Notes under the pieces: generated by a model
What the model saw: only the letters and a program-made list of their open reading frames with translations
Database searches by the model: none
Told to the model about the DNA's origin: nothing
Translations under genes and position numbers: made by a program
Shown here: piece after piece, positions 50,522 through 59,144 of the stretch
Position numbering within the stretch: position 1 is the stretch's first letter
Layout: each line of letters starts with the position of its first letter
DNA from: Parvibaculum sp039973015
GTDB lineage: Bacteria; Pseudomonadota; Alphaproteobacteria; Parvibaculales; Parvibaculaceae
Length of the DNA stretch: 64,000 nt
Direction of reading: 5' to 3'
Assembly (NCBI RefSeq): GCF_039973015.1
Contig: NZ_JBDWLT010000002.1
Location: forward strand, 1-64,000

Positions 50522-51505
50522 TCAGACGACGCCCGCCTTCAGGAAGTCGTGGATATGGACGACGCCCACGGGCTTGCCGTCCTCGACCACGAAGAGGCTG
50601 GTGATCTTCTTTTCGTTGAGGAGCTTCACCGCTTCGGAGGCGAGCATGTCGGGGCTTACCGTCTTCGGCGAGGCGTTCATCACCTCGCTTGCCGTGCGCG
50701 CCAGCAGGTCGCTGGAGGAGTGACGGCGGATATCGCCATCGGTGATCATGCCGTCCAGTTTGCCGTTCTTATCCACGATGCCCGCGCAGCCGAGGCTCTT
50801 CTGCGACATCAAAAGCAGCACTTCGGACATCGGCGTGGCGGGTCCGGTAAGCGGCAGTTCGTCGTCCACATGCATCACCTCGCGCACATGGGAGAGCATG
50901 GCGCCGAGCTTGCCGCCGGGGTGGAAGACCTTGAAGTCCTTGGCGGAAAAGCCTTTTTTCTCAAGCAGCGCGATGGCCAGCGCATCGCCGAGCGCGAGCT
51001 GCATGGTGGTCGAGGTCGTCGGCGCGAGCTTGTTGGGACATGCCTCTTCGGAGCGCGGCAGGATGAGCGCCACATCGCCTGCGCGGCCAAGCGCGCTGGC
51101 CGCCTCAGCGGTCATGGCAATGAGCGGGATCGCGAAGCGTTTCGCATGGGAAATGATGCTGGAGAGCTCGGCCGTCTCGCCCGACCAGGAGAGCGCGAGG
51201 ATAACGTCGGCCGCCGTGATCATGCCGAGGTCGCCGTGGGAGGCCTCGCCGGGATGCACATATTGAGAAGGGGAGCCGGTGGAGGCGAGGGTTGCCGCGA
51301 TCTTGCGCGCCACATGGCCGGATTTTCCCATGCCCGTCACGACGATCCGGCCTTCCGCACGGCCCAGCGTTTCGACCGCCTCGATGAAGGGGCCGTCAAG
51401 CGAAGCCATCAGCGCCTTCAGCCCCTCGATCTCGAGCGACAGGGTCCGGTGGGCGGAGGCAAGGTGGCCGCTTTCGGCTGTTGGTCTGGTCGTGGTGCGG
51501 GACAA
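50522..51505 (-). CDS. kdsD: Arabinose-5-phosphate isomerase (KpsF/GutQ family)
   Basis: 327 residues from a TTG at 51505, behind AAGGAAG; this equals the normal length (328 in E. coli), whereas an ATG at 51628 would add an unlikely 41-residue leader. The SIS domain has TGMGKSGHVARKIAATLASTG, HGDLGMI and LSWSGETAEL (about 60-190). Two CBS repeats lie in the last 130 residues. It converts ribulose-5-phosphate to arabinose-5-phosphate, the Kdo precursor for lipopolysaccharide or capsule, which suits the adjoining surface-polysaccharide region. Confidence 0.9.
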   Translation of the reverse strand: MSRTTTRPTAESGHLASAHRTLSLEIEGLKALMASLDGPFIEAVETLGRAEGRIVVTGMGKSGHVARKIAATLASTGSPSQYVHPGEASHGDLGMITAADVILALSWSGETAELSSIISHAKRFAIPLIAMTAEAASALGRAGDVALILPRSEEACPNKLAPTTSTTMQLALGDALAIALLEKKGFSAKDFKVFHPGGKLGAMLSHVREVMHVDDELPLTGPATPMSEVLLLMSQKSLGCAGIVDKNGKLDGMITDGDIRRHSSSDLLARTASEVMNASPKTVSPDMLASEAVKLLNEKKITSLFVVEDGKPVGVVHIHDFLKAGVV

Positions 51506-51741
51506 GCTACGCTTCCTTGTGGCGCGGTAACGTGCCGCGTCGAAGTGATTTGGCCCTTTTATATCGCAATTGTCCTTCACTCTACAGTTGCCCTTTCGAA
51601 TGTGGCCAAACCGTCCAGGCCATAACAAAACCGGTCAATGCGGCGGCGTATCTCTTTGTTTGCACAGGGGATTCCATTAGGCTGGCGGGTAAGGAAAGAT
51701 TGCGGTGCCGGCGGAAAACGCGGCGGCGTGAAAGGTTTTGC

Positions 51742-52545
51742 GTGCAGGGCGGATTTCTGGATCGACTTAAAAGCGCGTTTACGCGCCCGGCGGATGAAAC
51801 AGGTCTGCCCGAGGGCCTGCGTATCTACGCGGTGGGTGATGTTCATGGGCGGGATGACTTGCTTGCCGAACTTCACGGATTGATTGAGGTCGATGCGAAG
51901 GCCCGGCCTTTTGATCGTAACATATTGATTTACCTAGGTGATTATGTCGATCGCGGGCTTCGCTCGAAGGAAGTGCTGGACCGGTTAACCGGCAATCGGC
52001 TTGACGGGTTCGAGCAGGTATTCCTCAAGGGCAATCATGAGCTTGCCATGTTGCAGTTCCTTGAGGATGCGAGCTTCGGCAAGGACTGGAAATATTATGG
52101 CGGGCTCGAGACGCTCCATTCCTATGGCATCAAGGAACTGACGCTGACCGACGACCCGGCGGCCTTCGAGCGGGCGCGGGAGGATTTCGAGGAGGTGCTG
52201 CCGGCGGCTCACCGGCATTTCCTCGAGAATCTCGAAGTTTCGGCGGAGTTCGGTGGCTATTTCTTCGTTCATGCCGGAGTGCGACCTGGGATCGCGCTTC
52301 ATCGTCAGATCGAGGAGGATCTGCTCTGGATTCGCGAAGAGTTTCTGACCTCACGCGGCTCGTTCGGCAAATGCGTGATCCATGGGCATACACCGAACGA
52401 AGAGGTGGTCGTGCGGTCCAACCGCATCGGCATAGATACAGGGGCATATATGACCGGCGTCCTGACCGCGCTGGTGCTCGAGGGTGGGGGACGACGGTTT
52501 ATTCAGACCGGTGCGAATGCCAGGGCGCTGACGCAGGCAGGTTAA
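51742..52545 (+). CDS. Serine/threonine-type metallophosphatase (calcineurin-like)
   Basis: 267 residues from GTG 51742. Phosphoesterase motifs in order are AVGDVHGR (GDxHG, near 31-38), YLGDYVDRG (GDxxDRG, near 64-72), KGNHE (GNHE, near 92-96), FVHAG and IHGHTP (near 214-219). This is the PPP-like fold that dephosphorylates proteins or small metabolites with two metal ions. It stands upstream of polysaccharide export genes that include a tyrosine kinase, so an accessory role in polymer control is conceivable but unproven. Confidence 0.87.
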   Translation: MQGGFLDRLKSAFTRPADETGLPEGLRIYAVGDVHGRDDLLAELHGLIEVDAKARPFDRNILIYLGDYVDRGLRSKEVLDRLTGNRLDGFEQVFLKGNHELAMLQFLEDASFGKDWKYYGGLETLHSYGIKELTLTDDPAAFERAREDFEEVLPAAHRHFLENLEVSAEFGGYFFVHAGVRPGIALHRQIEEDLLWIREEFLTSRGSFGKCVIHGHTPNEEVVVRSNRIGIDTGAYMTGVLTALVLEGGGRRFIQTGANARALTQAG

Positions 52546-52733
52546 CCAGAAGAGGAAAAACCGGTCTCCTCGCTATCTTTCACCTCAATAGTTCAGCTAT
52601 TAAATGCTAATTAAAGCCAACCTGTTTATCGACCAATAGCCGCGATCCTTAAAGGGCCATTGGCCTTGGGGAGACCCTGCATCCGCCCGCATGGGCTTTT
52701 ATTGCGTAGCGCGGCTGAGGAAGGACGAGGATA

Positions 52734-53378
52734 ATGATCCGATCTGGAACTACCACGTTTTTCGAGGCGTTAGGCGCCAGAGCGAGCCAGGTTGCGACCT
52801 TCCTGCTTGTGGCAGTGCTGATCGCTGGCTGTAGCGGCGGACCTCGCGCAGCAGCGCCGATGCCGGCGCCAGCCGTGCCGCAGAGCTCGGGGGCCGCGCC
52901 GGTTCTCCCGGAGGATGCCGAGGCGGACTACGCCTTGGGGACGGGCGATAAACTCCGCGTCATCGTTTTCGGCGAGCCCGATCTTTCCGGCGAATTCGAC
53001 GTCAGCGGTTCTGGCAATGTGGCGCTACCGCTGATCGGCCAGGTGCGTGCCAGGGATCTGACCTTGAGCCAATTCGAGGACGCGGTCGAAGCAAAGTTTA
53101 GCCAGGGCTATCTGAACAGCCCGCGCGTGAGCGTCGAGGTTCTGAACTACCGGCCGTTCTATATCTATGGCGAGGTCGAGACTTCCGGCCAGTACCCTTA
53201 TACGAGCGGCATGACCGTCCTGAACGCCGTGGCTGTAGCGGGCGGCTATACTTACCGTGCCAACACCGAGCGCGTGTTGATCACGCGCGGAGAGGGGACG
53301 GAACAGGAGTATCCCGCGAGCCAGGCGGTCAAGGTGTTGCCCGGTGATATTGTCCGGATACCCGAGCGCTTCTTCTGA
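52734..53378 (+). CDS. Polysaccharide export lipoprotein (Wza/KpsD family)
   Basis: 214 residues. The signal and lipobox LIAGCSGG put the lipid on Cys31. The Poly_export domain begins YALGTGDKLRVIVFGEPDLSGEFDVSGSGNVALPLIGQV (near 64-102), followed by one SLBB domain (RPFYIYGEVETSGQYPYTSGMTVLNAVAVAGG). It would form the outer-membrane pore for capsule or exopolysaccharide. It is shorter than E. coli Wza (379), as in many alphaproteobacteria. The kinase partner is 2.8 kb downstream on the same strand. Confidence 0.9.
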   Translation: MIRSGTTTFFEALGARASQVATFLLVAVLIAGCSGGPRAAAPMPAPAVPQSSGAAPVLPEDAEADYALGTGDKLRVIVFGEPDLSGEFDVSGSGNVALPLIGQVRARDLTLSQFEDAVEAKFSQGYLNSPRVSVEVLNYRPFYIYGEVETSGQYPYTSGMTVLNAVAVAGGYTYRANTERVLITRGEGTEQEYPASQAVKVLPGDIVRIPERFF

Positions 53379-53857
53379 TCGCGTTTATCCGGATGTCTTG
53401 GAGCCGGGCCTCCTGCGTACAGCCTGTATGTGTCCGTCATGAAGGCCGGTGATGCCGGATTGGTTTTAACTTGCGATTTTGTAAGTGAAATCAATTTTTC
53501 GGTGCGTTTCAGGAGCCCTTCGGAGCCGTTCCTGTCTGTTGCGTGAGTCAAGTTGGCTGGGAGGAAGAGTTGTCAAGGCGCTATTGGTCCGATGTATTTG
53601 TGCCACGCTAGTCGATAACCATAGATTAACTATAAATTTTGCGTGTTCGACTGGTCCAGTTTGATATTAGATTTCGCTTGGAATTGTGCCGGAATCCCGA
53701 GCCCGTTGATTAAGTGCAGAGCTTGGGTCGGCACCCTTGCAAGAGAGCTTGAGCCTGCGTTCGGGAGCAGTCCTGCGCGGCCAGGGAATTACGATAGGCA
53801 CGTGAGGCTCCTGATTTGAAGGATGCCTCGGGCTGTTTTGAAAGAGGGAGTGCCGTG
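53379..53857. other. 479-bp gene-free gap inside the polysaccharide region
   Basis: No convincing reading frame, RNA fold or repeat was found. The stretch around 53590-53690 is noticeably A/T-rich (TATAAATTTTGCG and GATATTAGATTTCG), so a promoter for the following gene is plausible, but no consensus was assigned. Confidence 0.4.
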
Positions 53858-54391
53858 ATGAAGAAGCTTTTGTCGGTCATGATCGTAGCCGGTGCCATGG
53901 CTGTGGCGCCCACCATGTTTGCCGCGATGCCGGCGATAGCGCAGGAAGCCGGTGCGGAAACGCTTGATGCGATGGAAGCCGATATCGAGGCGCTTCTGAT
54001 CGCCAATGCAGGCGACGAAGACGCGTTCGCGGCAGCCGTCGAGGCTTATCTCTTGGCCGCAGTCGATCCGGAACTTGCAGGCGATGCCGTCATTGCCGCG
54101 CTCGCTAACCCGAGAAGCGACGCGGCGCGCGAAGCGCTGGCGAGCAATCCGGGCCTCAAGACCGCGGGAGGCGCGGCTCTCGGTGCTGCCATAGCGCAAA
54201 TTGGTCTCACGAATCCGACGGCTGCCGCCAACATGCAGGCGAAGGTCGCCGCGACCAACGATGAGACGCTTCAGGCTTCGGTCAGCCAGGGGACTGCAAC
54301 TGCAACGACGAACAGGCAGGCGCAACAGGGTGACGCGGCGTCAAACCCGAACCGGGATACGACACCGGAGACACCGGTAAGCCCGAACTGA
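53858..54391 (+). CDS. Secreted Ala-rich protein of unknown function
   Basis: 177 residues from ATG 53858. A signal peptide ends at AIA-QE (about residue 29). The mature chain is helical and alanine-rich (AFAAAVEAYLLAAVDPELAGDAVIAALAN), with a small hydrophobic segment (GGAALGAAIAQIGL). The last 45 residues are Thr/Gln/Asn-rich and probably unstructured. I do not recognise the family. Its position between wza-like and barrel genes suggests an exported accessory of the polysaccharide system. A strong hairpin follows its stop. Confidence 0.7.
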   Translation: MKKLLSVMIVAGAMAVAPTMFAAMPAIAQEAGAETLDAMEADIEALLIANAGDEDAFAAAVEAYLLAAVDPELAGDAVIAALANPRSDAAREALASNPGLKTAGGAALGAAIAQIGLTNPTAAANMQAKVAATNDETLQASVSQGTATATTNRQAQQGDAASNPNRDTTPETPVSPN

Positions 54392-54402
54392 TCATGCCAG
54401 TC

Positions 54403-54425
54403 AGGGTGCCCTGTAGGGGCACCCT
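54403..54425 (+). terminator. Hairpin after the secreted Ala-rich protein
   Basis: AGGGTGCC (54403-54410), loop CTGTAGG, GGCACCCT (54418-54425), followed by GTTATT. The stem is good but the T tract is interrupted, so termination may be partial. Confidence 0.6.
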
Positions 54426-54533
54426 GTTATTCCATCTGTTTTCTGTCGGCCCGCGCCTATAGCCTACGGCTCAATTCCTAAGCGGCAATTTCGGAATGGC
54501 GCAGGTCTTGAAAGAACCATCGGGAGATAATTC

Positions 54534-55811
54534 ATGTCGTCGTCATTCGTCTCAAAGGCCATGGTCGCGGCCATTGCTGCGACAGCCTTTTATGTGGGGC
54601 CAATCAACTCTGTCGGTGCGCAGGATCTCGAGATTACCGATAACCGCAATGTGAGCGTTCGAGATCGCGTTCGCCCCGGCTATGATGCTGTTGGTATGCG
54701 CGCGGGTGCCTTCACGGTTTTCCCGGAAGCCTCGGTGACGGGCACCTTTGACGACAACATCTATGCGACTGACACCAATACCGAGAGCGACTTTATCACG
54801 ACGCTTGCAGCACGGCTTTCCGCGTCGTCGAACTGGAGCCGTCATAGTCTGAACCTGCGTGCCGGCCTCGCGCAGAAGCTTTATGCAGACAATAATGATG
54901 AAGATCGTCTCGACTGGGATGTGGGCGCTGATGGACGTCTCGACCTCACCCGCGATACGAATGTGACCGGCGGGGTGTCTTATGCTGAGCTCAGCGAAGA
55001 CCGTGGAGCGCCGAACGCCATCGGCCTTGCGGCAGAGCCCACCGAATACTCGCTCCTGGAGGGCAATGCGGCGCTGAATCACCGTTTCAATCGTGTCACA
55101 ACTCGTCTTGGCGCAACCTATTCTGACTACGATTATGACACCGTCCCTCTGACCGGTGGCGGTGCCCTCAATCAGGATTTCCGGGATCGCGAGGAATATA
55201 CGCAATTCCTGCGCCTGGGTTACGATGTGTCGCCGGATACGAATGTCTATGTTCAGGGCACTATCAATCAGCGCGAATATGACCAGAAGCCGCCTGTGGT
55301 AGCCCTTAACCGCGATTCCGATGGTTATGCGGTTGTCGGTGGTGCAGATTTCCGTTTGACCAACCTGGCGCAGGGCGGTGTCTTCGTCGGTTACCAGTCG
55401 CAAGATTATGACGATCCGACCTTGCCGGAAATTGACAGCATCGCTTTTGGCGCCAATGTGGATTGGTTCGTGACGCCGCTTACGACGATCCGCTTTGAGG
55501 CTGCCTCCTCGATCCAGGAAACGATTGCAGCCGGTGCGTCGGGTTATACGGACAGTTCTGTCGGGTTCCGCGTTGATCACGAGCTCATGCGTAATGTGAT
55601 CGTCGGGGCCAGCGCTGGCTTTGCAAACCAGGACTTCGAGGGTATCGCACGTGATGACGATATCGTGCGGGCCGGTCTGGGTGTTGATTACCTGTTGAAC
55701 CGCAATTTCTCGATTCGTCTCGGCTATGATTACACCGATCGGGATTCGAGCGTAGCGGGTTTGGATTACAGCCGGAACGAAGTGGGGCTCACGCTTAGCG
55801 CCGGACTCTGA
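54534..55811 (+). CDS. Outer-membrane beta-barrel protein (BBP2-like porin of polysaccharide loci)
   Basis: 425 residues. A signal peptide ends near VGAQDL (about residue 30). From about 60 on there are alternating strands rich in aspartate and aromatic residues (GTFDDNIYATDTNTESDFIT, ATYSDYDYDTVPLTGGG, VDYLLNRNFSIRLGYDYTDR) ending in LTLSAGL. This matches the putative beta-barrel porin 2 group found in exopolysaccharide export loci beside Wza and Wzc homologues. It probably assists polymer passage or anchoring at the outer membrane. A strong terminator follows its stop. Confidence 0.8.
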   Translation: MSSSFVSKAMVAAIAATAFYVGPINSVGAQDLEITDNRNVSVRDRVRPGYDAVGMRAGAFTVFPEASVTGTFDDNIYATDTNTESDFITTLAARLSASSNWSRHSLNLRAGLAQKLYADNNDEDRLDWDVGADGRLDLTRDTNVTGGVSYAELSEDRGAPNAIGLAAEPTEYSLLEGNAALNHRFNRVTTRLGATYSDYDYDTVPLTGGGALNQDFRDREEYTQFLRLGYDVSPDTNVYVQGTINQREYDQKPPVVALNRDSDGYAVVGGADFRLTNLAQGGVFVGYQSQDYDDPTLPEIDSIAFGANVDWFVTPLTTIRFEAASSIQETIAAGASGYTDSSVGFRVDHELMRNVIVGASAGFANQDFEGIARDDDIVRAGLGVDYLLNRNFSIRLGYDYTDRDSSVAGLDYSRNEVGLTLSAGL

Positions 55812-55856
55812 ACGCTTCATCATGTGCTGACGCTTGCATGTCCGATAAGGCATAAG

Positions 55857-55891
55857 AAAAAGGGCAGCGGGATCGTTCCGCTGCCCTTTTT
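55857..55891 (+). terminator. Strong Rho-independent terminator
   Basis: A-rich arm plus AGGGCAGCGG (ending 55870), loop GATCGTT, CCGCTGCCCT (55878-55887) and a T run to 55891. Because the A-rich side pairs with the T tract, it could work in both directions. Confidence 0.93.
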
Positions 55892-56167
55892 CCATTGAGA
55901 GGGGCGACGCGGCGGAGCGTAATTCTTCTCTTGCGATTAAAGCCCCCCGGGCTTTGCTCGGGGCAATTTTTTGCCGGTACCGCCGGGCCCGTTAATGCGC
56001 GATGCGTGGATGCCGGGCTAGACTTTGAGAAACCCGCACGAGGGACAGTCCTGGGGGGAATAGAGTGTCCTCGACGCGGCGGGGCGGTGGTGTGTAAAAC
56101 AGCGGTCCGGTGGGCATTGCATTGCTCGCGACAGGCGTGCGATCTGGAGGCAGTGAGGAACGTGGCG
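55892..56167. other. Leader region before the wzc-like gene
   Basis: 276 bp with no supported gene. The wzc frame stays open back to 55895, but that extension is Arg/Cys-rich and unlike the family, so it is treated as untranslated leader. No clear promoter consensus was assigned. Confidence 0.45.
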
Positions 56168-58438
56168 ATGAATGCACCGGTAAAGGGCGGAACCTCCAAA
56201 GGCGGGGGGCCTTCATATGAAGGCCAAAATCCCGATGATGGCGACGGTTTCCTCGAGTTCGACCTCATGGCGCTCTACCGGACGTTGCGCAAGCGTCTGG
56301 GGCTGATCGTAAGTGTGATGCTGGGGCTCACCGCGTTGGCGATGGTTGTGGTGCTGCAGCAGACGCCGCTTTATACCGCCGAAACGCAGGTTCTGCTCGA
56401 CCGCCAGAAAATGCAAGTCACCGACATGGAAGCGGTCATGTCGGGCATGCCGGCGGATTCGGCCACCGTCGACAGCGAGGTTGAAATCCTCCGCTCTCGG
56501 GCTCTTGCCGCACGTGTCGTTGATCATCTCAATCTGATGGAGGATCCCGAATTCAATTCCAGGCTGCGCGAGCCTTCGGCGTTGCGCTGGCTCGATCCGC
56601 GAGTCTGGATTGGCGAAGCGCTCTCGCTTGTCGAGGCCGAGCGGCCCGAGATCAATGAGGACGTTCGCGCCCGGGCGGAATTGAATGCGGTGATTGACAG
56701 CTTGTTGGGACGTCTTACCGTCTCACGGCAGCGCCTCACCTATGTGATCAATATAAGCTTTGTCTCGGAAAGCCCCGAAAAGGCCGCCCGGATCGCTAAC
56801 GTGATTGCGGATACCTACATCCTCGACCAGCTCGAGGCGAAGTTTGAAGCGACACGCCAGGCCAATGAATGGCTGTCGCGTCGTCTGGATGAGCTGCGTC
56901 GTCAGGTCCAGGATTCCGAGCGGGCCGTGGAAATTTACCGCTCGGAGGAGGGGCTCGAGTCGAGTGCGGGTATGACGGTTTCCGAACAGCAATTGTCGGA
57001 GCTCAATGCCCAGCTTATCCTGGCTCGAACGACGCTCGCGGAAGCGCGTGCCAAATATGATCGCGCCCGGCAGATCCGCTCCTCGGGAGGGACGATCGAA
57101 AGCATGGCGGATGTCGTCCAGTCGTCTACCATCTCGCAGCTTCGCCAGAAGCAGGCGGAGTTGGCCCGAGAGCTGGCTAACCTTGCCTCGCGCTACGGTC
57201 CGCGTCACCCGGAAGTCGTGAATGCCGAAGCTCAGCGCCGCGACATCGAGCGCCAAATCGGCTCTGAAATCGCGCGCATTGTGGGCAGCCTGCAGAACAA
57301 TGTCGCCGTCGCGGAGACGCGCGTCGCCTCTCTTGAGCAAAGCCTTCGAGAGATCCGCGGCGAGAGCGGCGACAGCGGTCAGGCCATGGTCCAGCTCCGG
57401 GAGCTTGAACGCGTGGCGGCGGCAAACCGGGCGGTCTATGAGAGCTTCCTGAACCGTTTCAAGGAAACCTCGCAGCAGCAGGACCTGCAGGTGCCGGATA
57501 GCCGGGTAATCTCGCAGGCGACGCCTCCCGGCGGCCCCTCGCATCCCCGAAAGACACGCGCGCTGCTATTGGCTCTGGTGCTTTCAGGAATGTTGGGTGT
57601 TGGTCTTGCGTTCCTCCTTGAGCATCTCGACAACGGGATTGAGACGGGGCGCGATTTGGAGCAGATGTTGGGGGTTCCGCATCTCGTCTCGCTGCCGGCG
57701 ACACCGGCCGAGAAGGGGCCTGACCGGAAGGTTCTGAGTCCTCTCGATTATTTGATCGCGAAGCCTCTCTCGGCGTTTTCCGAGTCGCTGAGAAGCCTGC
57801 GATCTGCCTTGCAATTATCGAATGTGGACAACCCGCCCAAGGTGATCCTCTTTACCTCCGCTCTGCCAAGCGAGGGCAAGACAACAACCTCGTCGGGTTT
57901 CGCGCGGGCGGCCGCGGCTGCCGGTCTCAAGGTTGTTCTGGTGGACTGTGACCTCCGGCATCCGAGCGTTCACAAGGCATTCGGGGTTACCCGGCCGGAG
58001 TTGGGGCTTGTGGAGATGCTGGCAGAGCGACTCGAATTATCTCATGTGTTGATCAAGGATCCGAAAAGCGAACTCGACATTCTTCCGATCGCGACCGGTA
58101 CGGCAAACCCGTCTGATCTCCTGGGGTCAGAGCAAATGCGGTTGCTTCTTGAACGCTTGCGCGGCGACTACGATCTCGTGGTGCTCGACAGCGCGCCGGT
58201 GGTCCCGGTGTCCGACAGCCGTGTTCTCTCCCGTGTCGCTGATGAGACCGTATTTGTGGTGCGCTGGAGCGAAACGCCGCGCGATGCGGCGCAAGCCGCG
58301 ATCCGCGAACTGCGTCTTTACGACGCCGCTATAGCCGGTGCCGTTCTTGCTGTTGTCGATACAGCTGCGCAAGCCAAATATGGCTATGGCGACGGCGGGT
58401 ACTACTATGGCAAATACAGCCGATACTATGTCAACTAA
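56168..58438 (+). CDS. Wzc-like polysaccharide co-polymerase and tyrosine autokinase
   Basis: 756 residues from ATG 56168. A Wzz domain with its first membrane helix (about 44-64) and a long periplasmic coiled-coil section (about 220-440) are followed by a second helix near 467-485. The BY-kinase domain (about 530-740) has Walker A LPSEGKTTTSSG, Walker A' VVLVDCDLRHPS and Walker B YDLVVLDSAPV. The C-terminus holds the tyrosine cluster (YGYGDGGYYYGKYSRYY), the autophosphorylation tail. It controls polymer length and export together with the Wza-like lipoprotein. The next gene overlaps its end. Confidence 0.93.
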   Translation: MNAPVKGGTSKGGGPSYEGQNPDDGDGFLEFDLMALYRTLRKRLGLIVSVMLGLTALAMVVVLQQTPLYTAETQVLLDRQKMQVTDMEAVMSGMPADSATVDSEVEILRSRALAARVVDHLNLMEDPEFNSRLREPSALRWLDPRVWIGEALSLVEAERPEINEDVRARAELNAVIDSLLGRLTVSRQRLTYVINISFVSESPEKAARIANVIADTYILDQLEAKFEATRQANEWLSRRLDELRRQVQDSERAVEIYRSEEGLESSAGMTVSEQQLSELNAQLILARTTLAEARAKYDRARQIRSSGGTIESMADVVQSSTISQLRQKQAELARELANLASRYGPRHPEVVNAEAQRRDIERQIGSEIARIVGSLQNNVAVAETRVASLEQSLREIRGESGDSGQAMVQLRELERVAAANRAVYESFLNRFKETSQQQDLQVPDSRVISQATPPGGPSHPRKTRALLLALVLSGMLGVGLAFLLEHLDNGIETGRDLEQMLGVPHLVSLPATPAEKGPDRKVLSPLDYLIAKPLSAFSESLRSLRSALQLSNVDNPPKVILFTSALPSEGKTTTSSGFARAAAAAGLKVVLVDCDLRHPSVHKAFGVTRPELGLVEMLAERLELSHVLIKDPKSELDILPIATGTANPSDLLGSEQMRLLLERLRGDYDLVVLDSAPVVPVSDSRVLSRVADETVFVVRWSETPRDAAQAAIRELRLYDAAIAGAVLAVVDTAAQAKYGYGDGGYYYGKYSRYYVN

Positions 58439-59144
58439 GAGCGATCACGGCCGTTGGCTCCAATGGAGCCTTGCGGTGGCGGGTCTTCTGGTAGGCGGTC
58501 TTTTGGTGGTCTCGGCCGTCCCCCGCATTGCGGCTCATTGGATTGTTCTTCCTGCGAGTGCGTCCCTTGATGCGATCAATGAGGGGCGAGCGATATCTCT
58601 CGAGGATGCCGAGGCCGCGTTTCGGTCCTATAGCGAAGCCCTGGCCTGGCGGCCCGAAGATCCGACATTGCGAGAGGATCGGGCTCGGCTCGTCAGCCGT
58701 CTGGCCCGCCTCGACCCGGGGGCGGCCGACCGTTGGAAAGAACTCGCGGTTGAGGATCTCCGGCAAACCGCTGCCTTGTCACCCGGGAACGGCACGGCCT
58801 GGGCCCGGCTTGCAGAAGCCGAGCTTGAAGCGGGCGCGCCTGTCCAGAAGGTTCTCCCCTACTTGAGGCTCGCCCGGCTCACTGCGCCGCGCCGTGCCTC
58901 TGCGCTTCTGCCCCAATTGTCGATTGTCATGCGTCACTGGGAGGCGATGCCTGATGAGATGCGGACCCATGCTCTGGCCGGTATCAAGTCCTTTTGGACG
59001 CGCAGGGCGATCAGGCCATTGCTTGTCTCAATCTATCTCGATGCGGGTTTCGAGGCCCGGGCGGCTTTTCGAGAGCGGCTCGGCGAGAATGACCGGGCTC
59101 TGCGGGACTTCGACCGGCTTGTGGCGTCAAGCCTTGATCGGTGA
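58407..59144 (+). CDS. Single-pass membrane protein with TPR-like repeats, polysaccharide locus
   Basis: 245 residues from ATG 58407, or 238 from 58428; both overlap the wzc end in another frame. One membrane helix near residues 20-42 (SLAVAGLLVGGLLVVSAV) is followed by helical repeats (SLEDAEAAFRSYSEALAWRPED, and NGTAWARLAEAELEAGAP) that resemble degenerate TPRs. I do not recognise a named family. Similar short TPR proteins accompany O-antigen ligase genes in exopolysaccharide loci. It converges on, and overlaps by 18 bp, the ligase gene on the opposite strand. Confidence 0.7.
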   Translation: MANTADTMSTKSDHGRWLQWSLAVAGLLVGGLLVVSAVPRIAAHWIVLPASASLDAINEGRAISLEDAEAAFRSYSEALAWRPEDPTLREDRARLVSRLARLDPGAADRWKELAVEDLRQTAALSPGNGTAWARLAEAELEAGAPVQKVLPYLRLARLTAPRRASALLPQLSIVMRHWEAMPDEMRTHALAGIKSFWTRRAIRPLLVSIYLDAGFEARAAFRERLGENDRALRDFDRLVASSLDR

